DNA from: Oceanicola sp. 22II-s10i
Lineage (GTDB): Bacteria; Pseudomonadota; Alphaproteobacteria; Rhodobacterales; Rhodobacteraceae
DNA length: 33,968 nucleotides
Direction of reading: 5' to 3'
Assembly: GCF_002210105.1 (NCBI RefSeq)
Contig: NZ_AQQU01000022.1
Span: 1-33,968, forward strand
The notes below the pieces were generated by a model. That model worked only from the letters and a program-made list of their open reading frames with translations, was not told the DNA's origin and searched no databases. Shown piece after piece: positions 15,577 through 24,280 of the stretch; position 1 is the first letter of the stretch, and each line of letters begins with the position of its first letter. The position numbers were made by a program, and so were the translations under genes.

Positions 15577-16793
15577 CCCGCCACCACCGCCTGCAGGTCG
15601 AAGATCGGCAGCAGCACCGACAGCACGACCACCAGCACGAAGGCCCCGACCAGCATCATCAGCGCGGGCTCCAGCAGCGCCGCGATGCGTTTGCGCTCGG
15701 TCGAGAGCCCGTTTTCCACCAGCACCGCCGCCCGTTCCGTCATCCGCGCCAGCCGGGCCGAGGCCTCGCCCGCGCGGATCAGCTGCCGGGCCACGGGCGG
15801 GATCACGCTGAGCCGCTCCAGCGCCGTCGACAGCGTCTCGCCCTGACGGACGGCCTCGGCGACCGCCTCGCCCTCGCGGCGGAAGCGGGCGACCTCGAGC
15901 ACGCCGGTGGCGGTGTCCACCGCGTTAGGGACTGTATGCCGGGCCGACAGCACCAGCGCCAGCGTTCGCATGTACTGCACCGATGCCGACAGCCGCATCA
16001 GCCGCCCCGCCAGCGGCAGCCGCAGCACCGCCCGGTCGCGCAACGCCTTCAGCGCGGGCACCCGGCCCGAGGCGAAGCCGAGCAGGACGACCGCTCCGGC
16101 CACCGCCGACAGTGCGATCCGGTGGTCGATGACGAAATCGCTGACCGCCAGAACCCGGCGGGTCAGAACGGGCAGGGGGCGGCCGGCCATGTCGAACATC
16201 GCCACGATCTGCGGCGCGACCGACACCATCAGGATGCCGCAGACCAGCAGCGACACGGCGGCGACGAAGGCGGGATAGACCAGGGCGGTGGCGATCTGCG
16301 CCTTGTCGGTGCCCAGCGTCTCGAGATGGTCGGCCAGTTCGGCAAAGACCCCTGCCGGGTCGCCCGCCGTCTCGCCCGCCCGCAGAGCCGCGATGTAATA
16401 GGGGGGAAAGCCCGCGCCGGTGTCCGACAGCGCCTCGGACAGCGCGGCGCCTTCCAGCAGCGCGGCGCGTGCCTCGGCGGCCACCGCGTCGAGCGCGGGA
16501 TGGCCGCCCGCGCGCACCGCCTCGAGCGCGGCCTCGGCCGAGAGCTCGGCCGAGAGCAGCACCGCCATCTGGCGGGTGAAGACGGCCTGCAGGTCGGCGT
16601 TCAGCCGGGTCCGGCGCGCGGTCAGCCGCGACAGGCCCCCGCCCGCGCCACGCATCGCCCGCGACGTCATTTCCGAGACATAGAGACCTTTTTCCGCCAG
16701 CTGCGCCGCCGCGTCGGCCTCGGTATCGGCCACCACGGTGCCGCTCTTGCGGTGCCCCTCGCCGGTGTAGGCGGTATAGCTGAAGGCCCGCAC
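15573..16793 (-). CDS. gspF: Type II secretion system inner-membrane platform protein GspF
   Basis: A 406-aa polytopic protein of the T2SS inner-membrane platform that contacts the GspE ATPase and the pseudopilins. It opens with the family-typical FSYTAYTGEGHRKSG and has two related halves, each followed by membrane segments (~170-190, ~220-240, final ~375-400). PPYYIAALRAGETAGDPAGVF and PPVARQLIRAGEASARL are the paired GspF-domain motifs. Length is standard. The start is GTG at 16793, 10 bp after the gspE stop; the N-terminal match to the family supports it. Last gene of gspC-D-E-F and convergent with the hydrolase-like gene. Confidence 0.96.
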   Translation of the reverse strand: MRAFSYTAYTGEGHRKSGTVVADTEADAAAQLAEKGLYVSEMTSRAMRGAGGGLSRLTARRTRLNADLQAVFTRQMAVLLSAELSAEAALEAVRAGGHPALDAVAAEARAALLEGAALSEALSDTGAGFPPYYIAALRAGETAGDPAGVFAELADHLETLGTDKAQIATALVYPAFVAAVSLLVCGILMVSVAPQIVAMFDMAGRPLPVLTRRVLAVSDFVIDHRIALSAVAGAVVLLGFASGRVPALKALRDRAVLRLPLAGRLMRLSASVQYMRTLALVLSARHTVPNAVDTATGVLEVARFRREGEAVAEAVRQGETLSTALERLSVIPPVARQLIRAGEASARLARMTERAAVLVENGLSTERKRIAALLEPALMMLVGAFVLVVVLSVLLPIFDLQAVVAG

Positions 16794-16803
16794 CGCGCCC
16801 GCC

Positions 16804-18312
16804 TCAGGCCACGTCGCCGACGACGCGCAGCGTCTCGGAGAGGCTGACCTCGCCCGCCGCCACGGCGGCGAGGCCCTGCCCGAACAGCGTCTCGTCCGCG
16901 CCGAGGGCGAGGCGCGTCATCTCGGTCTCGTTCGCGCCCGCGTCGATCGCCTCGCGCAGGCGGGCGCCGATCTCGAGCATCTCGAACACGCCCTTGCGCC
17001 CGGCATGGCCGGTGCCGCCGCAGGTGGCGCAGCCCGCCGCGTCGTAGAGCCCGTCGGGCACCGCCAGCCCGTGGCGGGTGAAATGCGTGGCTTCCTCGGC
17101 CGAAGGGGCATGCGCCTCGCGGCACTCGGGACAGAGCCGCCGCAGCAGGCGCTGCGCGATCACGCCCCTCAGCGTCGCGGCGATCAGGAAGTTCTCCACC
17201 CCCAGGTCGCGCAGCCGCACCACGGCGCCGACGGATCCGTTGGCATGCAGCGAGGAAAACACCAGATGCCCGGTCAGCGCCGCCTGTGTCGCGGTCGAGG
17301 CGGTTTCGCCGTCGCGGATCTCGCCCACCAGGATCACGTCGGGGTCCTGCCGGAGCGTCGCGCGCAGGCCCGCGGCGAAGGTCATGCCGATCTCGGCATT
17401 GATCTGGGACTGCGAGATGCCGGGCAGGTCGTATTCGATCGGATCCTCGACCGTGACGATGTTGCGTTCGTTCCGGTTGGCGAGCTGCAGCAGAGAATAG
17501 AGCGTCGTGGTCTTGCCCGCGCCGGTCGGCCCGGTGGCCAGGATGATCCCGTTGGGCAGCGCCGAAAGCCGCCGCAACAGAGCCTGTTGCGCCGCCGAAA
17601 GCCCCAGGTCGTCGAGCGGCATCAGCCCCGAGGAGCGGTCGAGGATCCGGAGCACGATGCGTTCGCCGTAATGGCCGGGCAGGGACGACACCCGCGCGTC
17701 GATCTGCCGCCCGCCGAGCGCCAGCGCGATGCGCCCGTCCTGTGGCAGCCGGGTTTCCGCGATGTCGAGCCCGGCCATCACCTTGAGCCGCGAGACGATG
17801 CGCCTGACCGGCACGTCCGCGCGGTCCATCACGGTGCGCAGCATCCCGTCCACCCGCGTCCGGGCGCGCAGCCCCCCCTCGTGCGGTTCCACGTGCAGGT
17901 CCGAGGCGCCCGACAGCACCGCCTGCCGGAGCAGCCGGTTGACCAGCTGGATCACCGGCGCCTCGCCCGGATCCTCCAGCAGGTCGCGCTGGCGGCCGCC
18001 CGCCGCGCCGTCCTCCAGATCGAACAGCAGCTCGTCGCCCGCCGCCGCCTCTTCGCCTTCGCCCGCGCGGTAGACGCGGGCCAGTTCGGTCTCGAATCCG
18101 GCCTGATCGGGTTCTTCCAGCGTCAGCGCGCCGCGGGCGGCCCCGCGCCGCTGCGCCTCGCGCAGGCCCAGGGTGCTGGCGCCGGGGCCGGCGATCAGCC
18201 GGCTGCCGTCGAGGATGACCTGCTGGTCGCGGGCAAAGGCGAAGGGCAGCCTAGTTGCGGAACCGGAGCCGGGTGGGGAGGGGCGGGAAGTTCCGGCTCT
18301 GGGCGAAGTCAT
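16804..18312 (-). CDS. gspE: Type II secretion system ATPase GspE
   Basis: A 502-aa cytoplasmic hexameric ATPase powering pseudopilus assembly. The N-terminal family motif RLPFAFARDQQVIL begins near residue 21. Walker A is GPTGAGKTTTLYS, the Asp box includes TVEDPIEYDL, Walker B is DPDVILVGEIRDGET, and the His box is FSSLHANGSV. The C-terminal zinc-binding CxxC (CPEC) and CxxC (CATC) pair is intact. The preferred ATG at 18312 lies 62 bp inside the end of gspD, because no ATG, GTG or TTG occurs in frame between there and RLPFAF; this matches the ~20-residue leader seen in other GspE proteins. Confidence 0.96.
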   Translation of the reverse strand: MTSPRAGTSRPSPPGSGSATRLPFAFARDQQVILDGSRLIAGPGASTLGLREAQRRGAARGALTLEEPDQAGFETELARVYRAGEGEEAAAGDELLFDLEDGAAGGRQRDLLEDPGEAPVIQLVNRLLRQAVLSGASDLHVEPHEGGLRARTRVDGMLRTVMDRADVPVRRIVSRLKVMAGLDIAETRLPQDGRIALALGGRQIDARVSSLPGHYGERIVLRILDRSSGLMPLDDLGLSAAQQALLRRLSALPNGIILATGPTGAGKTTTLYSLLQLANRNERNIVTVEDPIEYDLPGISQSQINAEIGMTFAAGLRATLRQDPDVILVGEIRDGETASTATQAALTGHLVFSSLHANGSVGAVVRLRDLGVENFLIAATLRGVIAQRLLRRLCPECREAHAPSAEEATHFTRHGLAVPDGLYDAAGCATCGGTGHAGRKGVFEMLEIGARLREAIDAGANETEMTRLALGADETLFGQGLAAVAAGEVSLSETLRVVGDVA

Positions 18313-20221
18313 CGACAATTCCCACGTCGAAGGGCTGGTTGAGGTCGGCGCCGTCGAAGGGCAGGGTGCCGACATCCGACCGCGGATACTGTCCCTCATC
18401 GAGGGGGGCGAGCGCAAGGCTGGCCTTCTTGGCCTCGCGCGCCAGCTTGCGGGTCATCGCCTCGGCCTCGGCGTCGTTGCTGATCACCAGCGGCCGCAGC
18501 AGCACCAGCAGAACGCGCTGGTTCCGGGACGCGCTCTTGCCGCGGAACAGACCGCCGACCACCGGCAGTTTCGAGATGCCGGGCACCCGCTGATTGACCG
18601 TGCCGTCGCCGTCCTCCAGCAGTCCGCCCAGCATGATCACGTTGCCGTCGCGCACCAGCGCGGTGGTCGACAGCGCCCGTTTCGCGGTGATCTCGCCGCC
18701 GGAATTCGAGGTGCTGTTGGTCAGGTTCGACACCTCCTGCTTGATCACCATCTTGACCGTGCGGTCGGCGTTGATCTGCGGCGTGACGTTCAGGGTCAGG
18801 CCGATGTCCTGCCGTTCGATGGTCTGGAACGGGTTCTGCGCCGACCCGCCCTCGGTCGCGGAATAGGAGCCGGTGACGAAGGGCACGTTCTGCGCCACCA
18901 CGATTTCCGCCTCCTGGTTGTTCAGGGTCAGGATCGACGGGGTCGAGAGCAGCTTCGTCGAATTGGTCGAGGCGATGGCGGTCAGGAAGCCGCCGATGCC
19001 GCTGTCGCCCGAGCGGGTGAAGCCGCCGATCGCGCCGCCCGCGCCGATGTCCGGCGTGCCGCCGTCGCGCAGCGAGGCGACGACGCTGGTCAGGCTCTGC
19101 CGCCCGTTGCCGAGCGCGAACTGCACGCCGCCGCCGATGGCCTGGTTCAGCACCGCGCCGAACTGGGCGGACAGGTCGGCATAGCCGTCGACCGACATCT
19201 CGAAGATCACCGCCTCGACCAGCACCTGCGTCGGGCGGCGGTCGAGATACTGGATCATCGCCACGATCTGGTCGAGCCGTTCGCGCGGCGCGGTGATCAG
19301 CAGCGTGTTGGTCTGCGCCTCGGGCACGATGCGCACCGGCCCGTCGTTCGGCTGGCCCTCGGCCCCGGTGCCGCCGCCCTCGATCGCCTGCAGCACCACG
19401 CTGGCCAGCGTGGTCGCGTCGGCATAGTTCAGCCCGACCGCGTGCGAGACGGTGTTGTTCCGCTGGGTGTCGAGCCGCGCGGCCAGCACGCGGATCTGTT
19501 CGACCAGTTCGGGCGGGCCCGAGATCACCAGCGCGTTCGACCGCCGGTCGGCGGAGACGGCGGCGCCGGGCGGGATGATGTCCATCGACTGCACCACGGC
19601 CAGAACCTCGGCGGCATTGGCGTTGTTCAGCCGGACCATCTGGATCGGCGCCTCGCGCGGCTGGTCCAGCTTGGCGATCAGGCGCGCGATCCGCTCCTGG
19701 TTGGCGGCCCGGTCCGACAGGATCAGCAGGCGCGAGCGCGGCACCGGGGTCAGCACCGCCTCGGGGGGCAGCAGCGGGCGCACCACCTCGATCACCTCGG
19801 CCACGGGCAGGTTGTTCACCTCGATCACCCGCGTCTCGAACCCGCGGGGCAGGCCCGGCGGCACGCCCGCCGACAGCTCCTTGGCCACGCCCAGGGGCAC
19901 GATCCGGTCGGCGCCGTTGCCGTCCACGATGGTCAGCCGGTTCAGTTCCAGCACGCTGAGAAAGACCTCGTAGAGCTCGTCCGGGGTCAGCGTGTCGGGG
20001 GCCAGCACGGTCACGGTGCCGCGCACGCCGGGTTCGATCACGAACCGCCGCCCGGTCGCCTCGGAGACGATTTCGACGAAACTCCGCAGGTCGGCGTCCC
20101 GCAGGTCAAGGCTGACCTGTGCCCGTGCCGGGGTGACGGTCATGCCCGGCACCGGCACGGCGCCGCTGCCAAAACCCAAGGCCAACAGGATCGCGACGAT
20201 CCCCGCGCGTAACTTGGTCAT
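18251..20221 (-). CDS. gspD: Type II secretion system outer-membrane secretin GspD
   Basis: A 656-aa secretin forming the outer-membrane pore. A Sec signal peptide (MTKLRAGIVAILLALGFGSG..., cleavage after ARA near residue 34) is followed by an N0 domain (VSLDLRDADLRSFVEIVSEATGR), N1-N3 repeats, and a C-terminal secretin domain with VPFVTGSY, the RQDIGLTLNVTPQI strand and the hallmark VPGISKLPVVGGLFR. I chose the ATG at 20221 because it begins a clean signal peptide; the longer reading starts at a GTG (20254). The stop lies inside gspE. It is 160 bp downstream of gspC, so it may have its own promoter. No C-terminal pilotin-binding S-domain is obvious. Confidence 0.96.
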   Translation of the reverse strand: MTKLRAGIVAILLALGFGSGAVPVPGMTVTPARAQVSLDLRDADLRSFVEIVSEATGRRFVIEPGVRGTVTVLAPDTLTPDELYEVFLSVLELNRLTIVDGNGADRIVPLGVAKELSAGVPPGLPRGFETRVIEVNNLPVAEVIEVVRPLLPPEAVLTPVPRSRLLILSDRAANQERIARLIAKLDQPREAPIQMVRLNNANAAEVLAVVQSMDIIPPGAAVSADRRSNALVISGPPELVEQIRVLAARLDTQRNNTVSHAVGLNYADATTLASVVLQAIEGGGTGAEGQPNDGPVRIVPEAQTNTLLITAPRERLDQIVAMIQYLDRRPTQVLVEAVIFEMSVDGYADLSAQFGAVLNQAIGGGVQFALGNGRQSLTSVVASLRDGGTPDIGAGGAIGGFTRSGDSGIGGFLTAIASTNSTKLLSTPSILTLNNQEAEIVVAQNVPFVTGSYSATEGGSAQNPFQTIERQDIGLTLNVTPQINADRTVKMVIKQEVSNLTNSTSNSGGEITAKRALSTTALVRDGNVIMLGGLLEDGDGTVNQRVPGISKLPVVGGLFRGKSASRNQRVLLVLLRPLVISNDAEAEAMTRKLAREAKKASLALAPLDEGQYPRSDVGTLPFDGADLNQPFDVGIVDDFAQSRNFPPLPTRLRFRN

Positions 20222-20381
20222 CTCGATGATCCGCTCTGTAACCTGTCCCCGCACGGTTCTGCGCCGCGTCGGGATCCGGTGCCTCTTTCGGCAATCCTAG
20301 CCTATCCCCGCGTCAAAGGCACTATCTCTTGTATCGTTTTCACAAGGCGTTGCGGCGGCATCGCGCCATGGCCGGCCGCGG

Positions 20382-20852
20382 TCACTCGGGAAAGGCCAGC
20401 CGTTCCTCGGGATTGCCCTGCCGTGACAGCCACAGGCCCTCCCCGTCGATCCGCTCCACCATGACGTCGCGGGCCAGCTCGTCGCCCGCGCGGACCAGTT
20501 TCGACCCCGTCGGATGGCCGACCACCGCCCAGACCCTGCCCTCGGTCCGGACCACGCCCCTCAGATCGTAGCCGAGGCTGGACAGCGGCGGCAGCGGGGT
20601 CGCGGGGGGCTGCGGTTCGGCGGCGGGTTCCGGCGGGGCGGGCGGCCTGGGGGGCTGCGGCTCGCCGAACAGCGCGGGCCAGCGCCGGGCGCCGGGGGGG
20701 CTGGCGGGCGGTGCGGCGGCGGTTTCGGGCAGGTCGGTGCCGGAACGGGTGTCGTCCTGCGGCGGCGTGGCGATCTCCTGCCACAGCACCTGCCCGGCCA
20801 TCGCGGCGGCGGCGAGGGTCAGCAGAAAGATCAGGGCGGCGACGAAACGCAT
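20382..20852 (-). CDS. gspC: Short type II secretion system GspC-like protein
   Basis: A 156-aa inner-membrane protein linking the platform to the secretin. One N-terminal membrane segment (FVAALIFLLTLAAAAMAGQVLW, ~3-24), a Pro-rich periplasmic linker (~45-90), and an HR-like domain (LGYDLRGVVRTEGRVWAVVGHP...RAGDEL, ~95-150). It stops after the HR domain, so there is no PDZ or coiled-coil module, unlike the ~270-300 aa enterobacterial GspC. The call rests on the domain layout and its place directly upstream of gspD. The ATG at 20852 is well placed. It diverges from the lipoprotein gene. Confidence 0.8.
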   Translation of the reverse strand: MRFVAALIFLLTLAAAAMAGQVLWQEIATPPQDDTRSGTDLPETAAAPPASPPGARRWPALFGEPQPPRPPAPPEPAAEPQPPATPLPPLSSLGYDLRGVVRTEGRVWAVVGHPTGSKLVRAGDELARDVMVERIDGEGLWLSRQGNPEERLAFPE

Positions 20853-20904
20853 CGGACGGGTCCTAATGACTGTGCCCGCACCGGACCGGAACGCTGCGCG
20901 TCGC

Positions 20905-20933
20905 TGGACGGAACAGGGGCTTCATGGTAATCT
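20905..20933 (+). promoter_or_regulatory. Possible promoter of the TPR lipoprotein gene
   Basis: TGGACG (20905-20910), a 17-bp spacer and TAATCT (20928-20933) precede an unusually A/T-rich leader (20934-20968). Matches to the sigma-70 consensus are modest (4/6 and 3/6). Confidence 0.35.
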
Positions 20934-20968
20934 GTTTCGCAAATAACAAACATAAAAAGAGCAGGAAA

Positions 20969-21481
20969 ATGCAGGTAACTATCATGGCAAGGGCCGTGCT
21001 GTGCTGTGTCGGTCTGACCGCTGTCGGCAGCTGCGGCGGTGTGATCGGCGGGGGCGACTCCTTTCGCGACCAGTATGCAGTGGCACGGAACGCACTGGAA
21101 GAGGGGCATTTCGCGCGGGCGAACACCAGCTACGCGCGGCTTCTGCCGCAAGCCGGGCCGCTTGGCGGCCGGATCCGTCTGGAATATGCGCACAGCCTTC
21201 TGCGCGCGGGCGATTTCGATGCGGCCGCGAAACAGGCCAGCACCGTGGCCGCCGCCGAAAGCGGCCCCGTCCGGGGCGCGGCGCGGGCGGTCGAGGGCAC
21301 GGCCCATCACGAGATCGGGCTGGCGCTGCTGGCCAAGGGCGACCGGGCGGGCGGCAAGGCGCGGCTGACGGCGGCGCAGGCCGCGCTGGCCGAGGCGCTG
21401 AGCGACAACCCCGAGGGCGATCCGCTGGGTTCGCTGGCCGGGCGCAAGGCCAGCATCGACGCGCGCCTCAAGCGGCTTTAG
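20969..21481 (+). CDS. TPR-like lipoprotein within the T2SS cluster (candidate pilotin)
   Basis: A 170-aa protein with a lipoprotein signal (MARAVLCCVGLTAVGSC; lipobox VGSC) and helical repeats resembling tetratricopeptides (DSFRDQYAVARNALEEGHFARANTSYARLL; RLEYAHSLLRAGDFDAAAKQA; HHEIGLALLAKGDRAGGKARL). It is probably anchored to a membrane facing the periplasm. ATGs at 20969 and 20984 both have plausible ribosome-binding sites; ATG 20924 gives a non-signal extension. It sits on the plus strand between the gspC-F and gspG-M blocks, and converges with gspM 13 bp away. TPR lipoproteins such as PilF/PilW pilot the type IV pilus secretin PilQ, so a pilotin for GspD is a reasonable inference, not a demonstrated function. 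Confidence 0.75.
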   Translation: MQVTIMARAVLCCVGLTAVGSCGGVIGGGDSFRDQYAVARNALEEGHFARANTSYARLLPQAGPLGGRIRLEYAHSLLRAGDFDAAAKQASTVAAAESGPVRGAARAVEGTAHHEIGLALLAKGDRAGGKARLTAAQAALAEALSDNPEGDPLGSLAGRKASIDARLKRL

Positions 21482-21494
21482 GGCGGAACAGGCT

Positions 21495-21995
21495 CTATTC
21501 CGGCGGGCTCAGCGTCAGCCGGGCGGCGACTTTCGACGGCGTGTCCAGCGCCTCGAAGCGGAAGGCGCCGATGGTATAGCCCCAGACCGGTGCGGTGGCC
21601 GAGAGCCAGTTCGCCAGCCGCACGAAATCGACCTCGTCGAAGCGCAGTTCCACCACCCCGCCGGCGCGGGCGCCAAGTTCGGAGACCGCGGGACGCAGGC
21701 CGGCCTCAATCAGGCTCTGCTCGATCCCGCTCGATCCGATCGGGCGCAGCGGTGCGCCGCCGCCGGGGCCCGCGGCGGCGTCCAGCCGGGTCTTGTCGGC
21801 GACCCGCGCGGTCACCCAGATTTGCAGGTCCGCCGCTTCGATCCGGGCCCGGTCCGCCGCCGCGCGCCGCTCCTGTAGCGGGATCAGCCAGCCGGCCGCC
21901 AACGCCACCGGCAGCGCCACGCAGACCAGCAGGGCCAGCAGCCGCCGTTCGCGCGGGCTGAGCCGCAGCAGAAGGTCGATCAGCCGGTCGCTCAT
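21495..21995 (-). CDS. gspM: Type II secretion system protein GspM
   Basis: A 166-aa bitopic inner-membrane protein of the T2SS platform, partner of GspL. A short cytoplasmic N-terminus (DRLIDLLLRLSPRERRLLAL, family-typical) leads into a membrane segment (~18-38) and a coiled periplasmic stretch (QERRAAADRARIEAADLQIWVTARVADK). A ferredoxin-like C-terminal domain follows (GGVVELRFDEVDFVRLANWLS). Length is usual for GspM. The ATG overlaps the gspL stop by 4 bp. It is the last gene of gspG-M and converges with the lipoprotein gene 13 bp away; no terminator hairpin is visible in that gap. Confidence 0.9.
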   Translation of the reverse strand: MSDRLIDLLLRLSPRERRLLALLVCVALPVALAAGWLIPLQERRAAADRARIEAADLQIWVTARVADKTRLDAAAGPGGGAPLRPIGSSGIEQSLIEAGLRPAVSELGARAGGVVELRFDEVDFVRLANWLSATAPVWGYTIGAFRFEALDTPSKVAARLTLSPPE

Positions 21996-23152
21996 GGCCG
22001 CGCCTTTCCCTCGGGCGCGGTCACGCGCAGTTCGATCCGCACGCCGTCGCCGCCCTCGGCCACGCGCGAGCCCAGCATCTCGACCGTCAGCCCGGCGACC
22101 TCGAGCGCGCCGCCCATCCGGTCGGCGGCGGCGAAATCGTCCAGCCGCAGCACCAGCGTCACGCCGTCGGCCGGGGCATAATCGACCCGCATCGTCCGCG
22201 CGCCCTCGGCCGCGATCACCTCGGCGGCGCGGCCAAAGATCTCGAGCGGGTCCGACGGCTGCGTGGCGGTGTCGGCGGCGGCGCGGGCGGCCTCGAGCGC
22301 GCGGGCGACCTGCACCCTGATGTCCAGCACCGGCCCCACGGGGACGAAATGTTCGCGCACCAGGGTGCGGGTGGCGGTGTCGATCCCGGCGGTCACCGCC
22401 TCGATCCGCCCGATGGCGAGGTATTGCGCGGCGGCCCACAGACCGGCGGCCAGCAGCGCCCCCATCAGCGGCCAGCGCCAGGGCAGCACCCGGCGCCGCA
22501 GCCGGGCGCGGGCGGCCTGCGGATCGCGCCGCAGGTCGAAGTCCAGCTCGCCATGGCCCAGCACCACCGGTTCGGGCAGACCGGCGGCGATCAGCGCCGC
22601 GGGATCGTCGTGCACGGGGATGCCGCGCGCCTGAAACAGGCTCTCCACCGCCGGAAAGGGCGGCCCGAGACGCAGCAGCGCCCTGGGCGGCGGGGTCGCG
22701 GCGTCGAGCGCGCGTGCGATCATCCGGGGGGCGAGGGCGGCGGCGGCGGAAAAGCCGTCGTCGGGGCCGAGCCGGGCCATGACCGCTTCGCTGGTCACCT
22801 CGGCTTCGGGCACGGCCAGCGTCCAGACGCCATCGGCGGCGGGCAGCGACAGGTAGTCGGGCAGCACCGCGCGGCAGGCGGTGGCGGTGCCGCGCCATTC
22901 GGCGATCCGCCCGGCATCGGCCACCAGCGCGCGGGTCCAGCTGTCGGCGCCGCCGGGGCGGTGGAAGGGGCGCAGTTCGATGCTGGCGTCGCCCAGCCCG
23001 GCGCGGTCGCGGAACTGCCGCCGGGCGATCTGTTCGCGCGCCATGCCGCGCAGCCCGGCGGGCAGGTCGAAGCTCAGCACCGGCACCTCGGCGCCCGGCA
23101 CCAGCGCGACCTGTCGGGCGGCCGGACGCACCTCCGTGCCGGTCAGGCGCAT
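21992..23152 (-). CDS. gspL: Type II secretion system protein GspL
   Basis: A 386-aa bitopic platform protein that recruits GspE. The cytoplasmic actin-like part contains the family motif VALVPGAEVPVLSFDLP near the N-terminus and DYLSLPAADGVWTLAV. A membrane segment (WPLMGALLAAGLWAAAQYLAI, ~227-247) and a periplasmic ferredoxin-like domain follow. The longest ATG reading (23272) adds 40 residues (MRSGIDPGPGNRHP...) with weaker G/C bias at third positions and no similarity I recognise, so I prefer the ATG at 23152; 23272 remains possible and would leave only an 18-bp gap after gspK. The cytoplasmic domain is shorter at its N-terminus than classical GspL. Confidence 0.88.
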   Translation of the reverse strand: MRLTGTEVRPAARQVALVPGAEVPVLSFDLPAGLRGMAREQIARRQFRDRAGLGDASIELRPFHRPGGADSWTRALVADAGRIAEWRGTATACRAVLPDYLSLPAADGVWTLAVPEAEVTSEAVMARLGPDDGFSAAAALAPRMIARALDAATPPPRALLRLGPPFPAVESLFQARGIPVHDDPAALIAAGLPEPVVLGHGELDFDLRRDPQAARARLRRRVLPWRWPLMGALLAAGLWAAAQYLAIGRIEAVTAGIDTATRTLVREHFVPVGPVLDIRVQVARALEAARAAADTATQPSDPLEIFGRAAEVIAAEGARTMRVDYAPADGVTLVLRLDDFAAADRMGGALEVAGLTVEMLGSRVAEGGDGVRIELRVTAPEGKARP

Positions 23153-23290
23153 GAACTCTGCGCCGCCGCTCTTTGCCGTTTGCCTCGCCACGCCCGTCCG
23201 ATCCCCTGCCCGGCCCTTCGTCTTTTCCACAGGATGGCGGTTGCCCGGTCCGGGATCAATGCCGCTTCGCATCCCGACCCGATCCGCGCC

Positions 23291-24280
23291 TCAGGGTGCG
23301 CCCGTCAGGCGCCACTCGACCCGCGGGCCGGTGCCGGTGCCGCCGCGCCGGATCACCGCGACGCGGGTCAGGCTGCGGGGGCCGTCGTCGACCCGCATTT
23401 CTGCCCGGAACCAGTCGGATCCGACGCCCAGCCGATCGGTCACCGGGCGCGCGAGGGTTTCGGTATCGCCGGGGGTGGCGGATCCGTCGGCATCCGCCGC
23501 CTGTCCGTCTTCGTCCGCCGCCGCGTCCTCACCGGCCCCGGCGAGCCCGCCAAGCGCGGCGGTGAAGGCATCGACCGAGGGATAGGGCGCGCGCACCCGC
23601 CCCGCCAGCGCCCGGTCCAGCCGGGCCGCGGGCACGCCGGGCAGCAGCGCCGCCAGCACCTCGGGCGGCGCGGTGTTCACGTTGACCGCGCCGATGTCGG
23701 CATAGGCGGTCACGAAGGGTCGCAGCCGGTCCAGATCGCGCGCGGCCAGACCGGGGATCTGCGCCACCTGCTCGACCATCAGCACCGCGCCGCCCACGGG
23801 TTTCAGCGGCGGCGTCAGCGCGGCGTAGGCGCCGTCGTCCGGCCCGCCGGGCGACAGGAATTCGCGGATCGCCCGGCCGCCGGTGGACGAGACGCCGATC
23901 CGCCGCAGCAGCCGGTCGAAGGCCGCCTGTATCTGCGGGTCGTCGGCCTGGGTGAGCCAGTTGAGGTTGAACAGACCCTGCATGTCGGTGATCCGCCCCG
24001 AGATCCGCAGGCCCTCCAGCGGCAGGTCCTCGACCGGGCGGGCCCAGTCCTCGTCCAGACTGTCCACGCCGCGCTGCCCGCCGAAGCGGTCCCCGCCGAT
24101 CCGGGTCAGCGCCAGCGCCTCGAAGGCGTCGAGCGCCAGCGTCAGCCGCGCCGCCTCCTGCCCCGCCGCCAGCCGCGCCCGGGTGCCTTCGGCGCGCGCC
24201 AGCAGATAGACCGCCGCTGCCGACAGCACGGCGACGATGATCAGCGCATTGACCAGGACGAAGCCGCGCTCGCGCCTCAT
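23291..24280 (-). CDS. gspK: Type II secretion system minor pseudopilin GspK
   Basis: A 329-aa minor pseudopilin thought to cap the tip of the pseudopilus with GspI and GspJ. The short leader MRRERG ends at the prepilin peptidase site (G6/F7), followed by a hydrophobic helix. Position +5 is Asn rather than Glu, as GspK characteristically lacks the conserved Glu. The large alpha domain includes ITDMQGLFNLNWLT and INVNTA-type VNVNTAPPEVLAALLPG, both family hallmarks. An Asp/Ala/Gly-rich insertion (GAGEDAAADEDGQAADADG) lies at ~245-270. The ATG overlaps the gspJ stop (ATGA). Confidence 0.95.
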   Translation of the reverse strand: MRRERGFVLVNALIIVAVLSAAAVYLLARAEGTRARLAAGQEAARLTLALDAFEALALTRIGGDRFGGQRGVDSLDEDWARPVEDLPLEGLRISGRITDMQGLFNLNWLTQADDPQIQAAFDRLLRRIGVSSTGGRAIREFLSPGGPDDGAYAALTPPLKPVGGAVLMVEQVAQIPGLAARDLDRLRPFVTAYADIGAVNVNTAPPEVLAALLPGVPAARLDRALAGRVRAPYPSVDAFTAALGGLAGAGEDAAADEDGQAADADGSATPGDTETLARPVTDRLGVGSDWFRAEMRVDDGPRSLTRVAVIRRGGTGTGPRVEWRLTGAP

